Below are positions 36,303 through 45,920 of a stretch of 64,000 nucleotides of DNA, piece after piece. Both the position numbers and the translations under genes were made by a program. The DNA comes from an uncultured Carboxylicivirga sp. (GTDB lineage: Bacteria > Bacteroidota > Bacteroidia > Bacteroidales > Marinilabiliaceae), in the NCBI RefSeq assembly GCF_963674565.1, contig NZ_OY771430.1, forward strand, positions 4,340,001 to 4,404,000, given 5' to 3'. Within the stretch, counting starts at the first letter, position 1; each line of letters begins with the position of its first letter. The notes below the pieces were generated by a model that worked only from the letters and a program-made list of their open reading frames with translations, made no database searches and was not told the DNA's origin.

Positions 36303-37025
36303 ATGAAAATAGCTGATTATATTGCTTATACGATAGATAGATTTCCGAAGGGATATGTATTCACCTATGCTGACTTTGTTACTGAGGTGAATAAAAAGGA
36401 AGCTGTTATTAAAGCTTTAAATAGAATGGTGGCATCTGGTAAGATTGAAAAACTGTCAAAAGGCAAGTATTATAAACCAGAAGCAACTCCCTTTGGTAAT
36501 TTGCAGCCATCACAAAAACAGATTGTTAAAGATCTTTTAGAAGATAATGGAAAAGTAACAGGTTATCTAACTGGATTTAGTATTTATAATCAGCTAGGAT
36601 TAACCACCCAAGTAGGTAATATTATCCAAATTGGTAAAAATGTAATTCGTCCTGATTTTAAAAGAGGAAGTTATAAGATTTCATTTATTCGGCAGAAAAA
36701 TATAATTACTAAGGATAATATTCCTCTGTTACAAATATTAGATTCAATCAGGTATGTAAGAAAAATTCCTGATACAACGATAGAAGCTTCAGCTAAACGA
36801 ATACGGTCAATTATCAAAGAACTTTCAGACACTGATGTCAATACAATTATAAGACTGGCTTTAAAATATCCACCATCAACAAGGGCTTTATTGGGTGCTA
36901 TATTGGAAAATATTCAGGTTGGAAATATTGATCAACTTTATAAATCGCTCAACCCAATTACAAAATACAAACTTGGTAGTTTGGAAAGCATTCTTCCAGG
37001 TGTTGATAAATGGAACATCGTATGA
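36303..37025 (+). CDS. AbiEi/DUF6088-family type IV antitoxin
   Basis: A 240-aa protein. The N-terminal winged helix-turn-helix (VFTYADFVTEVNKKEAVIKA ... LSKGKYYKP, ~18-62) should bind DNA. The remainder matches the AbiEi antitoxin fold (GNLQPSQKQIVKDLLEDNGK; SIRYVRKIPD). It neutralises the nucleotidyltransferase toxin encoded next to it, and the N-terminal domain is expected to repress the operon through the inverted repeats at 36182-36287. Its stop overlaps the toxin start (ATGA at 37022-37025), a sign of translational coupling. Confidence 0.9.
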   Translation: MKIADYIAYTIDRFPKGYVFTYADFVTEVNKKEAVIKALNRMVASGKIEKLSKGKYYKPEATPFGNLQPSQKQIVKDLLEDNGKVTGYLTGFSIYNQLGLTTQVGNIIQIGKNVIRPDFKRGSYKISFIRQKNIITKDNIPLLQILDSIRYVRKIPDTTIEASAKRIRSIIKELSDTDVNTIIRLALKYPPSTRALLGAILENIQVGNIDQLYKSLNPITKYKLGSLESILPGVDKWNIV

Positions 37026-38005
37026 AGTTACATGAGAATAAAAAACTATTCAGGCAAGCAATTGAGTTTACAGCTCAAAAAAATGGGATATTGCCTATTT
37101 ATGTTGAAAAAGATTACTGGGTTACATATGCCCTAAATCTAATATTCAAAGATGATATTGGTAAAGATACCGTATTCAAAGGAGGAACTGCACTGTCAAA
37201 ATGTTTTAATGTGATAGAGCGGTTTTCTGAGGATATTGATTTAGTAGTACTCAAGAAAGGTGATGAAACTGGCAATCAGCTTTCCAATAAAATAAAAAAG
37301 ATGGGCCAGGTTGTCAGTAAAGTCCTTCCAGAAGTAGATGTGGATGGTTTAACTCATAAAATGGGAATGAACCGAAAAACAGCTCATGCTTATAGCAAAG
37401 AGTTTAAAGGTGAGTTTGGTCAAATCAGGGATGCAATTGTTATTGAGGCCACTTGGCTTGGAAATTCGGAGCCATACACAAGAAAACAGATTTGTTCTAT
37501 GGTTGGAGAGATGATGCTGAGTACTGGTCAGGAGAAAATTGCCCAAGAGAATGGTTTAATGCCTTTTGAGGTGAGGGTGTTAGATCCGAAACGAACGATT
37601 TGTGAGAAGATAATGAGTCTTGTGAGGTTTTCTTATGGGGATAATCCGATTGCTGACCTAAAGAATAAAATCAGGCACGCATATGATTTGCACCAACTAC
37701 TAAAGGAAAAAGAATTCTCTGATTTTTTGAACTCTCCCGAGTTTGATGAAATACTTCTAAAAGTTGCAAATGATGATGTGGCAAGTTTTAAGAATAATAA
37801 TGCATGGCTTGTTAATCATCCAAATCATGCCTTGGTATTTGATAAGTTGGATGAATCATGGGAAGAGTTGAGAACTGCTTATAATGGTGACTTTAAGAAG
37901 TTAGTATATGGCGATTTGCCAAAAGATAATGATGTATTAGCGATATTAAAAAGGATAAAAAAGAGGTTGACTAGTGTAACTTGGAAAATAGATAACATGG
38001 ACTAA
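37022..38005 (+). CDS. AbiEii/AbiGii-family nucleotidyltransferase toxin
   Basis: About 327 aa from ATG at 37022; a start at 37010 adds four residues, but the ATGA overlap with the antitoxin stop favours 37022. The nucleotidyltransferase motifs are present: FKGGTALSKCF (GG(T/S) motif) and ERFSEDIDLVVLK (DxD), with further conserved basic residues around VRVLDPKRTICEKIMSLVRF. Known members transfer nucleotides to RNA (tRNA in studied relatives), stop translation and give abortive phage defence. The gene lies 41 bp from the convergent integrase. Confidence 0.92.
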   Translation: MKLHENKKLFRQAIEFTAQKNGILPIYVEKDYWVTYALNLIFKDDIGKDTVFKGGTALSKCFNVIERFSEDIDLVVLKKGDETGNQLSNKIKKMGQVVSKVLPEVDVDGLTHKMGMNRKTAHAYSKEFKGEFGQIRDAIVIEATWLGNSEPYTRKQICSMVGEMMLSTGQEKIAQENGLMPFEVRVLDPKRTICEKIMSLVRFSYGDNPIADLKNKIRHAYDLHQLLKEKEFSDFLNSPEFDEILLKVANDDVASFKNNNAWLVNHPNHALVFDKLDESWEELRTAYNGDFKKLVYGDLPKDNDVLAILKRIKKRLTSVTWKIDNMD

Positions 38006-38046
38006 AATTGCTGAATATTTAACTTATTATCTTAATGTTGAAAAAA

Positions 38047-39267
38047 TCATATCATTGAAATAACCTGATCATTATAATTATCGATTATCTTCTTGTTTAA
38101 GCTTGCTAAGTAAATTTGAGTTGTACTTAATTTTTGATGCCCTAGCATTTGACTTATAGCAGTCACAGGAATTGCTAAATTATTAGCAAGAGAAGCAAAA
38201 GTGTGACGTGCTACATATGATGTTAACTGGGTGTCAATTTCAGCATCTTCAGCAATTAAACGCAGACGTTTATTGTATTTTTTTCTGGCTCTAACTATAT
38301 GCTTATATTGCTCTTTTGAGTCTTTGCTTCGAATGACTGGTAATATGTAATCTTCTTTTATTTTTCCTTGTGTGTAATAATCTAAAATTGGTTGAAGTTG
38401 TGGGGATATTTTAATATCATAATGCTTTCCTGTTTTTTGTCTTTTATATTGAACTCTGCCATCAACAATATTTTTTAGTTGAAGGTGTGCAAGGTCGGTA
38501 AATGAAGCCCCCATTAAATAAAAACTCAACATAAAATAATTACGTGACTTAAAAAGAGCTGAGCCAGGTTTATATTTAAGGTTAGCTATTTTTTGAATTG
38601 ATTCTAAGCTTATTGCTCTTTTCTTTGTCGGTTCTGTTCTAATTGTAAATCTGTCAAACGGATATCCATCTTTTTCAGCAACACCATCTTTGATTGCCTT
38701 ATTGTAAATGGCACGTACTGTACGCATAAATGAAGCAAAGCCATTTAGACTATATCCGTTCTTTAGAAAATATGCTTCGTAATTTTGTAAAAATCGATAG
38801 TTTAATTCATTAAAAGTAAAGTCTTTTTGGTTACGAAATTTCTTGACAGAATTGACAGCTGTTTTATAACTGCGGGCTGTTCCAATTCTGTTTTGCTCTA
38901 TTAATGATTCAATTAAGTGTTCGGAATAACAGAAAAATGTTTCATAATTCTTTTTGGGTGAAAGCTTATTCTTTATCTCCTGTATTGAAAGATAAGCAAG
39001 TTCTTTTTTATCTTTTAGTACGGTTATCTTATCAATATAATTTGCTTTTTCCTTCTCAAGAAAATTATTAACACGCATAACATTTGAAATACCCTTATAA
39101 CTGGATTTTATGCGTCTGTTATTTTCATCCCAGTACTTTTTTGGTACACTATAGCCTGTTGATATGGGAATAGTTTTTTGATAGTGACAAAGCCGAAAAA
39201 TTATTGGGTAAGTACCATCTTTTTTCTCTCTCCGTGTATCCAATGTAATGACAATACTTGTATTCAT
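38047..39267 (-). CDS. Tyrosine site-specific recombinase (integrase) of the island
   Basis: About 406 aa from ATG at 39265-39267 (MNTSIVITLDTRR), the usual N-terminus of Bacteroidota element integrases. The longer frame to 39297 begins with GTG inside the arm-type repeat and is unlikely. It has an N-terminal Arm-DNA-binding domain, a phage_int_SAM_5-like core-binding domain (~100-200) and a catalytic domain with ARHTFASLANN (HxxR region), a GHQKLSTTQIYL segment and the nucleophile Tyr in IYLA. It is convergent with the AbiE toxin gene and lies next to the right attachment site, where it would act with the tRNA attachment site. Confidence 0.95.
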   Translation of the reverse strand: MNTSIVITLDTRREKKDGTYPIIFRLCHYQKTIPISTGYSVPKKYWDENNRRIKSSYKGISNVMRVNNFLEKEKANYIDKITVLKDKKELAYLSIQEIKNKLSPKKNYETFFCYSEHLIESLIEQNRIGTARSYKTAVNSVKKFRNQKDFTFNELNYRFLQNYEAYFLKNGYSLNGFASFMRTVRAIYNKAIKDGVAEKDGYPFDRFTIRTEPTKKRAISLESIQKIANLKYKPGSALFKSRNYFMLSFYLMGASFTDLAHLQLKNIVDGRVQYKRQKTGKHYDIKISPQLQPILDYYTQGKIKEDYILPVIRSKDSKEQYKHIVRARKKYNKRLRLIAEDAEIDTQLTSYVARHTFASLANNLAIPVTAISQMLGHQKLSTTQIYLASLNKKIIDNYNDQVISMI

Positions 39268-39279
39268 AAGGCTCAAAAA

Positions 39280-39300
39280 TTTGCACTTAATTTGCACTTA
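39280..39300 (+). repeat. Candidate integrase arm-type site, right end
   Basis: Identical over 21 bp to 25685-25705 and in the same orientation; two tandem TTTGCACTTA units. It sits 12 bp upstream of the integrase ATG, so integrase binding could also control its own gene. Confidence 0.65.
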
Positions 39301-39406
39301 CTTGTTTGATTTCAATTGAAACCATTTGAATACAAAGATAATGTAAATAGCACATACACAGTATATACCAAATCAAACCAATTTAATATAAATTGTATTT
39401 TAGATA

Positions 39407-39461
<55 letters not shown>

Positions 39462-39475
<14 letters not shown>

Positions 39476-39495
39476 AAAGACGTAGCTGCTTTTTT
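39462..39495 (+). terminator. Original host terminator downstream of the tRNA remnant
   Basis: AGCAGTTAC (39462-39470) pairs with GTAGCTGCT (39482-39490) with one T-G wobble and is followed by five T. It is the host version of the terminator seen at 25649-25683. Confidence 0.7.
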
Positions 39496-39588
39496 ATTGC
39501 TAATACTTACATATCTGCTATTTCTATAATTGTTTTCTATTCAGAAGAAGGTTTGGTATGTTATAATTGTGAACATTGAGATTATTCA

Positions 39589-42500
39589 TTACTTACCGAA
39601 ATATTCGCGTGGCGACTTACCATAGAATTCGCGGAATCGTCTTGTAAAGTATGTTGGGCTGGAAAAGCCTGTTTCGTAAGCCGCTTCAGAGAAATTACAT
39701 TGACCGCTTGAAATCAGTTTAACGGCTTCTTTTAATCGGATAGCACGAATAAACTCAGTACTAGAGCACCCTAGCAATCCTTTTAATTTTAAATGTAAAA
39801 GTGAACGGCTAACGCCCATGTGTTTCATCAGAAAGCTAACGTCCATATCCGGATTACTAATGTTGTCTTTAATAATTAAAGTAAGCTTTTCAATAAATTT
39901 TTTATCCGATTCAGAGCATGAGATATCCTCTGCTTTAACCTCCTCGTCGCTTCTAAACTTATCGATTAAGCGTTGACGGGTATTAATGATATTTTCGACG
40001 TACTTATCAAGTATAGCAGGATAAAATGGTTTTGCCATATAGTAATCAGCACCACAACTTAATCCATGAAGTTTATCTTCCACGCTATCTTTTGATGTCA
40101 GCAGAATTAACGGAATATGCGAATAGTTAATATCAGTTTTTAATTTTTTAGTTAGCTCGATTCCATCCATTACGGGCATCATAATATCACTGATAATCAA
40201 ATCAGCTCTGTCTTTTACCAGAATATCCAAAGCCTCTTTACCGTTTAATGCTGTTATAACGTTATACTTCTCCTCCAGATTTTCTTTCATAAAAGAAACA
40301 AGTTCAATATTGTCTTCCACAACCAGAATAGTGGGTTTAGATGATAATGCTTCAATGTTAATTAAATCAGACTTTGTAAATTCTGACTGAATTTCATCAT
40401 CAATAATGTAAGAAGTGTTGGTTGGTCTGGTAATGGTTGAAATTTCATCATTTTGGTAATCTTCACGGCTTACAGGAATAATAATCTTAAACTTCGTTCC
40501 TTTATTCATTTCGCTTTCTACCGTAATTTGACCTTTATGCAATTGTACCAGACTTTTTACATATGCTAAACCGATACCCGATCCGCCTTCCTTGTTGGAC
40601 TCATCTTCAATCTGGAAGAATCGATCAAATACTTTATTGAGAAGCTCCGGCTCAATGCCTTTACCAGAATCAGAGACTTTAATGATCAAATCATATAATT
40701 CGGGTATATTTCTGCCTTTTCTCTTTTTGGTTTTGAGTGAAAACTCAATAAGTCCACCTTCGGGTGTGAATTTAAAAGCGTTGGAAAGAAGATTACAGAA
40801 CACTTTATCCATTTTGTTTTTGTCAACCCAAACAATCTCATTCGATAGGGTTAAATGTGTCGACAGTTCAATGCCTTTAGTCTCAGCAATACTATTGAAT
40901 GAATCGGTTACATCATTCATTAAATCGTTAAGATTTGTTGGGGATACCTCCAGTTTTTCTTTTCCGGTTTCTATTTTTCTGAATTCTAAAAGCTGATTGA
41001 TTAGTTGAAACAAGCGATTTGCATTTCGTTCAATTCCCATTAGCCTTTTACGAAAAGCAGGAGTGATGCCTTCTTCACTCATGATTTTACTTAAGGGACC
41101 CAGAATAAGTGTTAACGGTGTTTTTAATTCATGAGAAATATTGGTAAAGAACTCTAGTTTAACGCGTGTTATTTCTTCGGCATGTACTTTCTCGCGATGC
41201 TCCAGTTCGGCCAAGGCTTTGGATTTTTCAATGTTTTTACCCACACGGAAAACAACCAGGAATATTAACAGTATAATTAGAAAATAAATTCCGTAAGCCC
41301 AACCTGTAAGCCAGAAGGGTGGAAGTACTTCAATAATTAATTGTCTTTCTTCAGTATCTGACTGTTTTTCATTGTAAACAGCTTTTATATGTAAGGTGTA
41401 TGACCCCGGACTAATGTTGGTGTAAGTCGCAAAATTACGGTTACCAACATTGTTCCAGTCAGCTTCCAGTCCTTCGAGATAGTACATGTATTGGCATCTG
41501 CCTTGTGTGGAATAGCTAAAGGCTGAAAACTCTATGGCAAAAACATTTTGGTTGTGTTTTAAAGTCAGCTGATCTATTTTATTGATGGATTGACTGAGAG
41601 TTTTACTTCCGGGCTGAAGCGATTCGTTAAACAGTTTAACATCGGTTAAGGCGATAGGGAGATGCTCTTTCTTAGGGATATTAGTTTCCTCATTAAAAGA
41701 TACCATTCCACTGTTTCCTCCGAAGTAGATATTTCCTTTACTATCGGTAAATGAAGCCCTGTAATTAAACTGATTAAAAGGGATTCCAGAATTACTGTCT
41801 ATCAGAGTAAATATTTCTTCTTCAGGCGAAAAATGAATTAATCCTTTATCAGTACTTACCCAAAACCAGCCATTGGCTCCTTCCTCAAGACTAAATATCC
41901 AGTGGGCAGGAAAATGATTGGACCGATTAAATTGTTGAACCGACTGATCTTTTATATTATACATGCACAAACCATTATAACAGTCGCCAATCCATAGTCT
42001 GCCTTTAGAATCTGTTTTTACAAAATTGATATTCTTCATATGTGGGACCCGATCAAAAGTATACAGTGAGTCACCAATCGGGTTATATTGGTAAATCTGA
42101 TTGTAGGAAGAAAACCAGATTATTCCATCATCAGTACTGGCTATGCTCTCGAACTGGATCGATCGCAGGATGTCGGGCCTTAGGGCTGTAAATTTCTTTT
42201 GTTTGATACTGTAATACGTAATTCCTTCTGAGGTGGCTATATAAATAGTATCACCTACTTTCTTAAATTGATAGATTACATCCGAAAGCGTTTGCTCTTC
42301 ATTGTTGCGATGATAATAACTAAAGGTATTGGTGCGTGGATTTAAAACATTGATACTACCCGTATACGTTGCGATCCATAATTCTTCATCATTAACAAAT
42401 AATAAATCGTGAAGATTGTCATATGATAAACCATAAGGTTCTGACTCCGAAGAATAATGTTTCATATTCCCGGTTTCAATATCTAATTTATTGAGCCCTT

Positions 42501-43632
42501 TATCTTCAAAACCAATCCAAAGATTACCATCCAGATCTTCTTCGAAACAACTTACTACCCTACCGTTAATTTGCCATTTGCCGAATCCGGGTGTCCATGT
42601 TCTGAAAAAATTTTGCTCCCCGCTCCAGAAGTTTATACCACCAAAATAGGATCCCAGCCACATATTACCTTCCTTATCACAAAAGGTGTCGTAAATAGGA
42701 TCTGTATTTAATCCCTGCGGTTCTGATAATTTACTTTTTAAGAGTCGTAGCTTATCCGATGAGGGGTTGTAAATGGCTAAACCTGCCTCTGTACCCATCC
42801 AGACTCTGCCTAGTTGATCTTCTGAAAAAGCATGGATGAGGTTATGTGGCAATCGATAAGCATCGTTTCGATTTGTTGTGTAATGACTGTAATGCTTGTT
42901 TTCCAGATTTAAGTTTATTAGTCCTGTAAAGGAAGAAGTAACCCAGAGGTTGTTATGGCTGTCAATGTATCTTAAATCGTGATCGGCAACATCAATTAGA
43001 GATGGTAATGAATACTCGTATGTTTTAAAAGTATTTTTATTGTAGACAAATATTTGTCCACCGGTTGTTGAAAAAACCAGCCATTGATCGTTTTCAACTA
43101 TATCGAAGAAAACCGTTTTCTTGTAGATACTTTTTATATCCAGTTTTGTCAGGATATCTGTTTGCTTACCTGTTAATTTGTCAACAAAATAGATTTTGTT
43201 ATTCTGACAAACCCAAAAACCATTATCAGTTGGGCTGACAGAGGTTGTTGAACCTAATGTGGTTAGCAAATCATACGGGTAAAAACATTCGAGGTTGGAA
43301 TCGTAATAATAATATTCTTCATCATTGGTTCGGCAAATCAGAACGGAGTCTTTTGTAAAAAAGAGTTTGTTACAATACATCTGAACCGATTCATGTTCGT
43401 GATTGTATGTAGGAAAATCGCGAAAGTTTTTTCCATCAAACCGAACCACTGACATACGGGTCGCTGCCCAAATAAAACCATCGGAATCCTGAACAATACT
43501 TTTTACGTAGGTTGATGGTAGTCCATCCTCATTGGTATAATGAGTAAAATAGAGAGGTTCGTCTTCAGAAATTTCTGCATGAATAGAGTTAACCGATAGT
43601 AATATCAAGATGTTTATCAGCAGATATTTCAT
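39589..43632 (-). CDS. Hybrid two-component system regulator (HTCS)
   Basis: About 1347 aa from ATG at 43632 (MKYLLINILILLSVNSIHA); a start at 43650 adds six residues. Order of domains: signal peptide, periplasmic two-blade beta-propeller sensor built of Reg_prop repeats with Y_Y_Y domain (to ~780), membrane helix (WAYGIYFLIILLIFLVVF), HisKA with FFTNISHELKTPLTLILG (His ~831), HATPase (NLLSNAFKFTPEGG; GSGIGLAYV), receiver (ILVVEDNIEL; D in LIISDIMMPVMDG, ~1146) and a C-terminal AraC helix-turn-helix (ETGFSSPTYFTRRFREFYGK). HTCS proteins bind a glycan fragment in the periplasm and switch on the neighbouring PUL. It lies at the distal end of the locus, 114 bp from the island edge. Confidence 0.96.
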   Translation of the reverse strand: MKYLLINILILLSVNSIHAEISEDEPLYFTHYTNEDGLPSTYVKSIVQDSDGFIWAATRMSVVRFDGKNFRDFPTYNHEHESVQMYCNKLFFTKDSVLICRTNDEEYYYYDSNLECFYPYDLLTTLGSTTSVSPTDNGFWVCQNNKIYFVDKLTGKQTDILTKLDIKSIYKKTVFFDIVENDQWLVFSTTGGQIFVYNKNTFKTYEYSLPSLIDVADHDLRYIDSHNNLWVTSSFTGLINLNLENKHYSHYTTNRNDAYRLPHNLIHAFSEDQLGRVWMGTEAGLAIYNPSSDKLRLLKSKLSEPQGLNTDPIYDTFCDKEGNMWLGSYFGGINFWSGEQNFFRTWTPGFGKWQINGRVVSCFEEDLDGNLWIGFEDKGLNKLDIETGNMKHYSSESEPYGLSYDNLHDLLFVNDEELWIATYTGSINVLNPRTNTFSYYHRNNEEQTLSDVIYQFKKVGDTIYIATSEGITYYSIKQKKFTALRPDILRSIQFESIASTDDGIIWFSSYNQIYQYNPIGDSLYTFDRVPHMKNINFVKTDSKGRLWIGDCYNGLCMYNIKDQSVQQFNRSNHFPAHWIFSLEEGANGWFWVSTDKGLIHFSPEEEIFTLIDSNSGIPFNQFNYRASFTDSKGNIYFGGNSGMVSFNEETNIPKKEHLPIALTDVKLFNESLQPGSKTLSQSINKIDQLTLKHNQNVFAIEFSAFSYSTQGRCQYMYYLEGLEADWNNVGNRNFATYTNISPGSYTLHIKAVYNEKQSDTEERQLIIEVLPPFWLTGWAYGIYFLIILLIFLVVFRVGKNIEKSKALAELEHREKVHAEEITRVKLEFFTNISHELKTPLTLILGPLSKIMSEEGITPAFRKRLMGIERNANRLFQLINQLLEFRKIETGKEKLEVSPTNLNDLMNDVTDSFNSIAETKGIELSTHLTLSNEIVWVDKNKMDKVFCNLLSNAFKFTPEGGLIEFSLKTKKRKGRNIPELYDLIIKVSDSGKGIEPELLNKVFDRFFQIEDESNKEGGSGIGLAYVKSLVQLHKGQITVESEMNKGTKFKIIIPVSREDYQNDEISTITRPTNTSYIIDDEIQSEFTKSDLINIEALSSKPTILVVEDNIELVSFMKENLEEKYNVITALNGKEALDILVKDRADLIISDIMMPVMDGIELTKKLKTDINYSHIPLILLTSKDSVEDKLHGLSCGADYYMAKPFYPAILDKYVENIINTRQRLIDKFRSDEEVKAEDISCSESDKKFIEKLTLIIKDNISNPDMDVSFLMKHMGVSRSLLHLKLKGLLGCSSTEFIRAIRLKEAVKLISSGQCNFSEAAYETGFSSPTYFTRRFREFYGKSPREYFGK

Positions 43633-43745
43633 TAAAGCCTCTTTATTCATGTTTTAATTTGAGATTGATAGATCTGATTTTAGTGTTATTAATGAATCTG
43701 GAAAATAAAGAAACTTTATTACTAAATATGAATTGTTTTTGACTT

Positions 43746-45887
43746 TTATTTTAATCCTTTGGGTTTTGTGTGATCAAATAATTTTAAAATCTCATCCTGA
43801 TTCATGCTTTTATCATATAATTGAACTTTAGCAATGAATCCTTTAAAATTTTCCATTTCAAAACCAGAGCTTCCAATTAATACTGTATCACTTTCAACAA
43901 AAAGCATCAATGGCATTTCTCTGTCAAGTTTGCCATTTATGTAAATACTTTCCTTCATTCCATCAAATGAGATTGCTACATGATGCCATTGATTTGTCGA
44001 AGGAGTTTCTTTAAATCCCATATCAACCGACCCGTCGCCATGAGCAATTGCACCAAAAGGACCATTGCCGAACATCATTGCTGCGTAAGAGGCCTGTAAC
44101 ATATTATCTCGCGAGTTCCACTTAATGATGCAGTCTCCATTTTGCAATTCCGATACGTATACCCATGCTGATGCAGTAAAGGGTGAATTCCAGTTCAGAC
44201 TTTTTGCTGGATTAGTATTAAGTTCATAATAGCCTTTCCCTTCTAATTGAATGGCTTTAACACCTTCTTTTTTTATAAATGATGCTTCTCCATTCAAAAT
44301 AAAATCACCACCCACCAAACCTTTGTTTTTAAACTGGTTGATTTCTTTTGCTTTTAGTTTTTGTACATCAAAATCAACTAATAAACCTTTAGAGACAGTA
44401 TTGGCTGCTTCAGCATTTTGAATATGATTATTAAGTTCCGGTGTTTCAAAAAGTTCATCATATATCTTAACATTCCAAATGGCTGCATACATTCCAGCTT
44501 TCTCTGTTCCAGTAACCGTAATTTTAATATATCTGGCTTCAGCTTTATTATCATCAATTACTGGGCAACCACTTTGTTTGTTTCGGGTGCGATCGGCGAA
44601 TAAATTCCAATGAATGCTATCTTCAGATGTCTCAATTTTATATAGATAAAAATAGGTTGAATATTCAAACTCGGTCATCACTCTCTGAATGGATTGATTT
44701 TTACCCAGATCGATTACAAGCGATTGCGGTAAAGAACATCCTGAGGCTTTCCAGATTGTTCCGTTATTATCGTCTGTAGCCAGTTGAGGCAGATATTTAT
44801 AATCCGTTTCTTTTTCGGTGTATCTGTTAACTTCGGCTTTTAAATGATAATAGGATGTTGCTGACGCTTTAGCCCCTAAAGCCAGATTTTTTGGATATAT
44901 TTCATCTGTTTGTATGCAAACTCCTTCGTGACTGGCATTAATCTTTTCGATAGAATACGGATCAGAAAAGATCATGCGATCTATACAAACCTGACGAAAC
45001 TCTCCACCTGTGCTATGCGGGTTATCATGACGGTGATAAACAATATAATACTCACCGTTTTCTTCTAAAACAGAATGGTGACCAGGAGAATGGATTAAGC
45101 CATCTTGGGATGTTTCCAAAATGGGATTGTTTTTGCCATAGTTCCAAGGTCCTTCAGGAGATCTCGACCAGGCATAATGAACAGAATAAGAACTCAATCG
45201 ACAATCTCCGGCCGAATACATCAAAAAGTAAATACTATCTTTCTTTAGAAGATATGCGGCCTCAAAAGCATGAGGGATCTGTTCGATGGGAATAAATCCT
45301 TCTTCTTCAATGGTGAACATGTCATCCTGATTGATTTTAACCCATCCCATGCCTTTAAAAGAGGTACACCAGGTTCCAAAATAGCTGTACAACGATCCAT
45401 CATCATCCTTAAAAAACTGAGCATCCAAAGCAGGTAAATATTCCTTAGTGGTTCCAACGGGTATTACAGCTTTACCTTCGTTTACCGGTTTCCAGGGGCC
45501 TGTTGGAGAGTCAGAAACATAGCCATAGATATTACATCCAAACTGACAATTACCCATGTAGTAATAATATTTACCATCAACGCCTTTAACAACATCAGGA
45601 GCCCAGCAATTGGTCAAACCTTCGGGTAAATCCAGATCCATTTCCTGATTGTACCAATGAACCAGATCATCGCTAATCCATACCGATGGCTCGCCTGATG
45701 CCAACTTTACTCCATCGCTGGTTGCATAGATGTAATAAGTATCATCAAATTTTTTGATGGTTGGATCCGCAAAGTAACCGGGTAGGAGAGGATTACCATT
45801 TCCGGGAATCATATGAGGTGATTGCGTCTTGCCAACAACTGAAAATAAAGCAAATAGTATGACTAGTATGAAGGGATAATTGTACAT
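43746..45887 (-). CDS. GH43-family glycosidase with discoidin and LamG domains
   Basis: A 713-aa secreted enzyme with an N-terminal signal peptide (cleavage near TQS). The GH43 five-blade propeller spans ~28-320; visible acids are D41 in YFADPTIKKFD, the Asp in DAQFFKDDDGSLY, and the Glu in FEAAYLLKKDS. A discoidin (F5/8 type C) CBM follows (~330-475, KNLALGAKASATSYY ... VKIYDE), then a LamG/concanavalin-like domain (~500-705, SPFTASAWVYVSE; HHVAISFDGMKESIYING). GH43 enzymes mostly remove alpha-L-arabinofuranose or beta-xylose. Placed with four DUF1680 enzymes, an arabinofuranosidase role is favoured. It is downstream of a GH146-like gene by 33 bp. Confidence 0.92.
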   Translation of the reverse strand: MYNYPFILVILFALFSVVGKTQSPHMIPGNGNPLLPGYFADPTIKKFDDTYYIYATSDGVKLASGEPSVWISDDLVHWYNQEMDLDLPEGLTNCWAPDVVKGVDGKYYYYMGNCQFGCNIYGYVSDSPTGPWKPVNEGKAVIPVGTTKEYLPALDAQFFKDDDGSLYSYFGTWCTSFKGMGWVKINQDDMFTIEEEGFIPIEQIPHAFEAAYLLKKDSIYFLMYSAGDCRLSSYSVHYAWSRSPEGPWNYGKNNPILETSQDGLIHSPGHHSVLEENGEYYIVYHRHDNPHSTGGEFRQVCIDRMIFSDPYSIEKINASHEGVCIQTDEIYPKNLALGAKASATSYYHLKAEVNRYTEKETDYKYLPQLATDDNNGTIWKASGCSLPQSLVIDLGKNQSIQRVMTEFEYSTYFYLYKIETSEDSIHWNLFADRTRNKQSGCPVIDDNKAEARYIKITVTGTEKAGMYAAIWNVKIYDELFETPELNNHIQNAEAANTVSKGLLVDFDVQKLKAKEINQFKNKGLVGGDFILNGEASFIKKEGVKAIQLEGKGYYELNTNPAKSLNWNSPFTASAWVYVSELQNGDCIIKWNSRDNMLQASYAAMMFGNGPFGAIAHGDGSVDMGFKETPSTNQWHHVAISFDGMKESIYINGKLDREMPLMLFVESDTVLIGSSGFEMENFKGFIAKVQLYDKSMNQDEILKLFDHTKPKGLK

Positions 45888-45920
45888 GCCTTTTATGAAG
45901 TTTATTTGTGATTTGGGCGA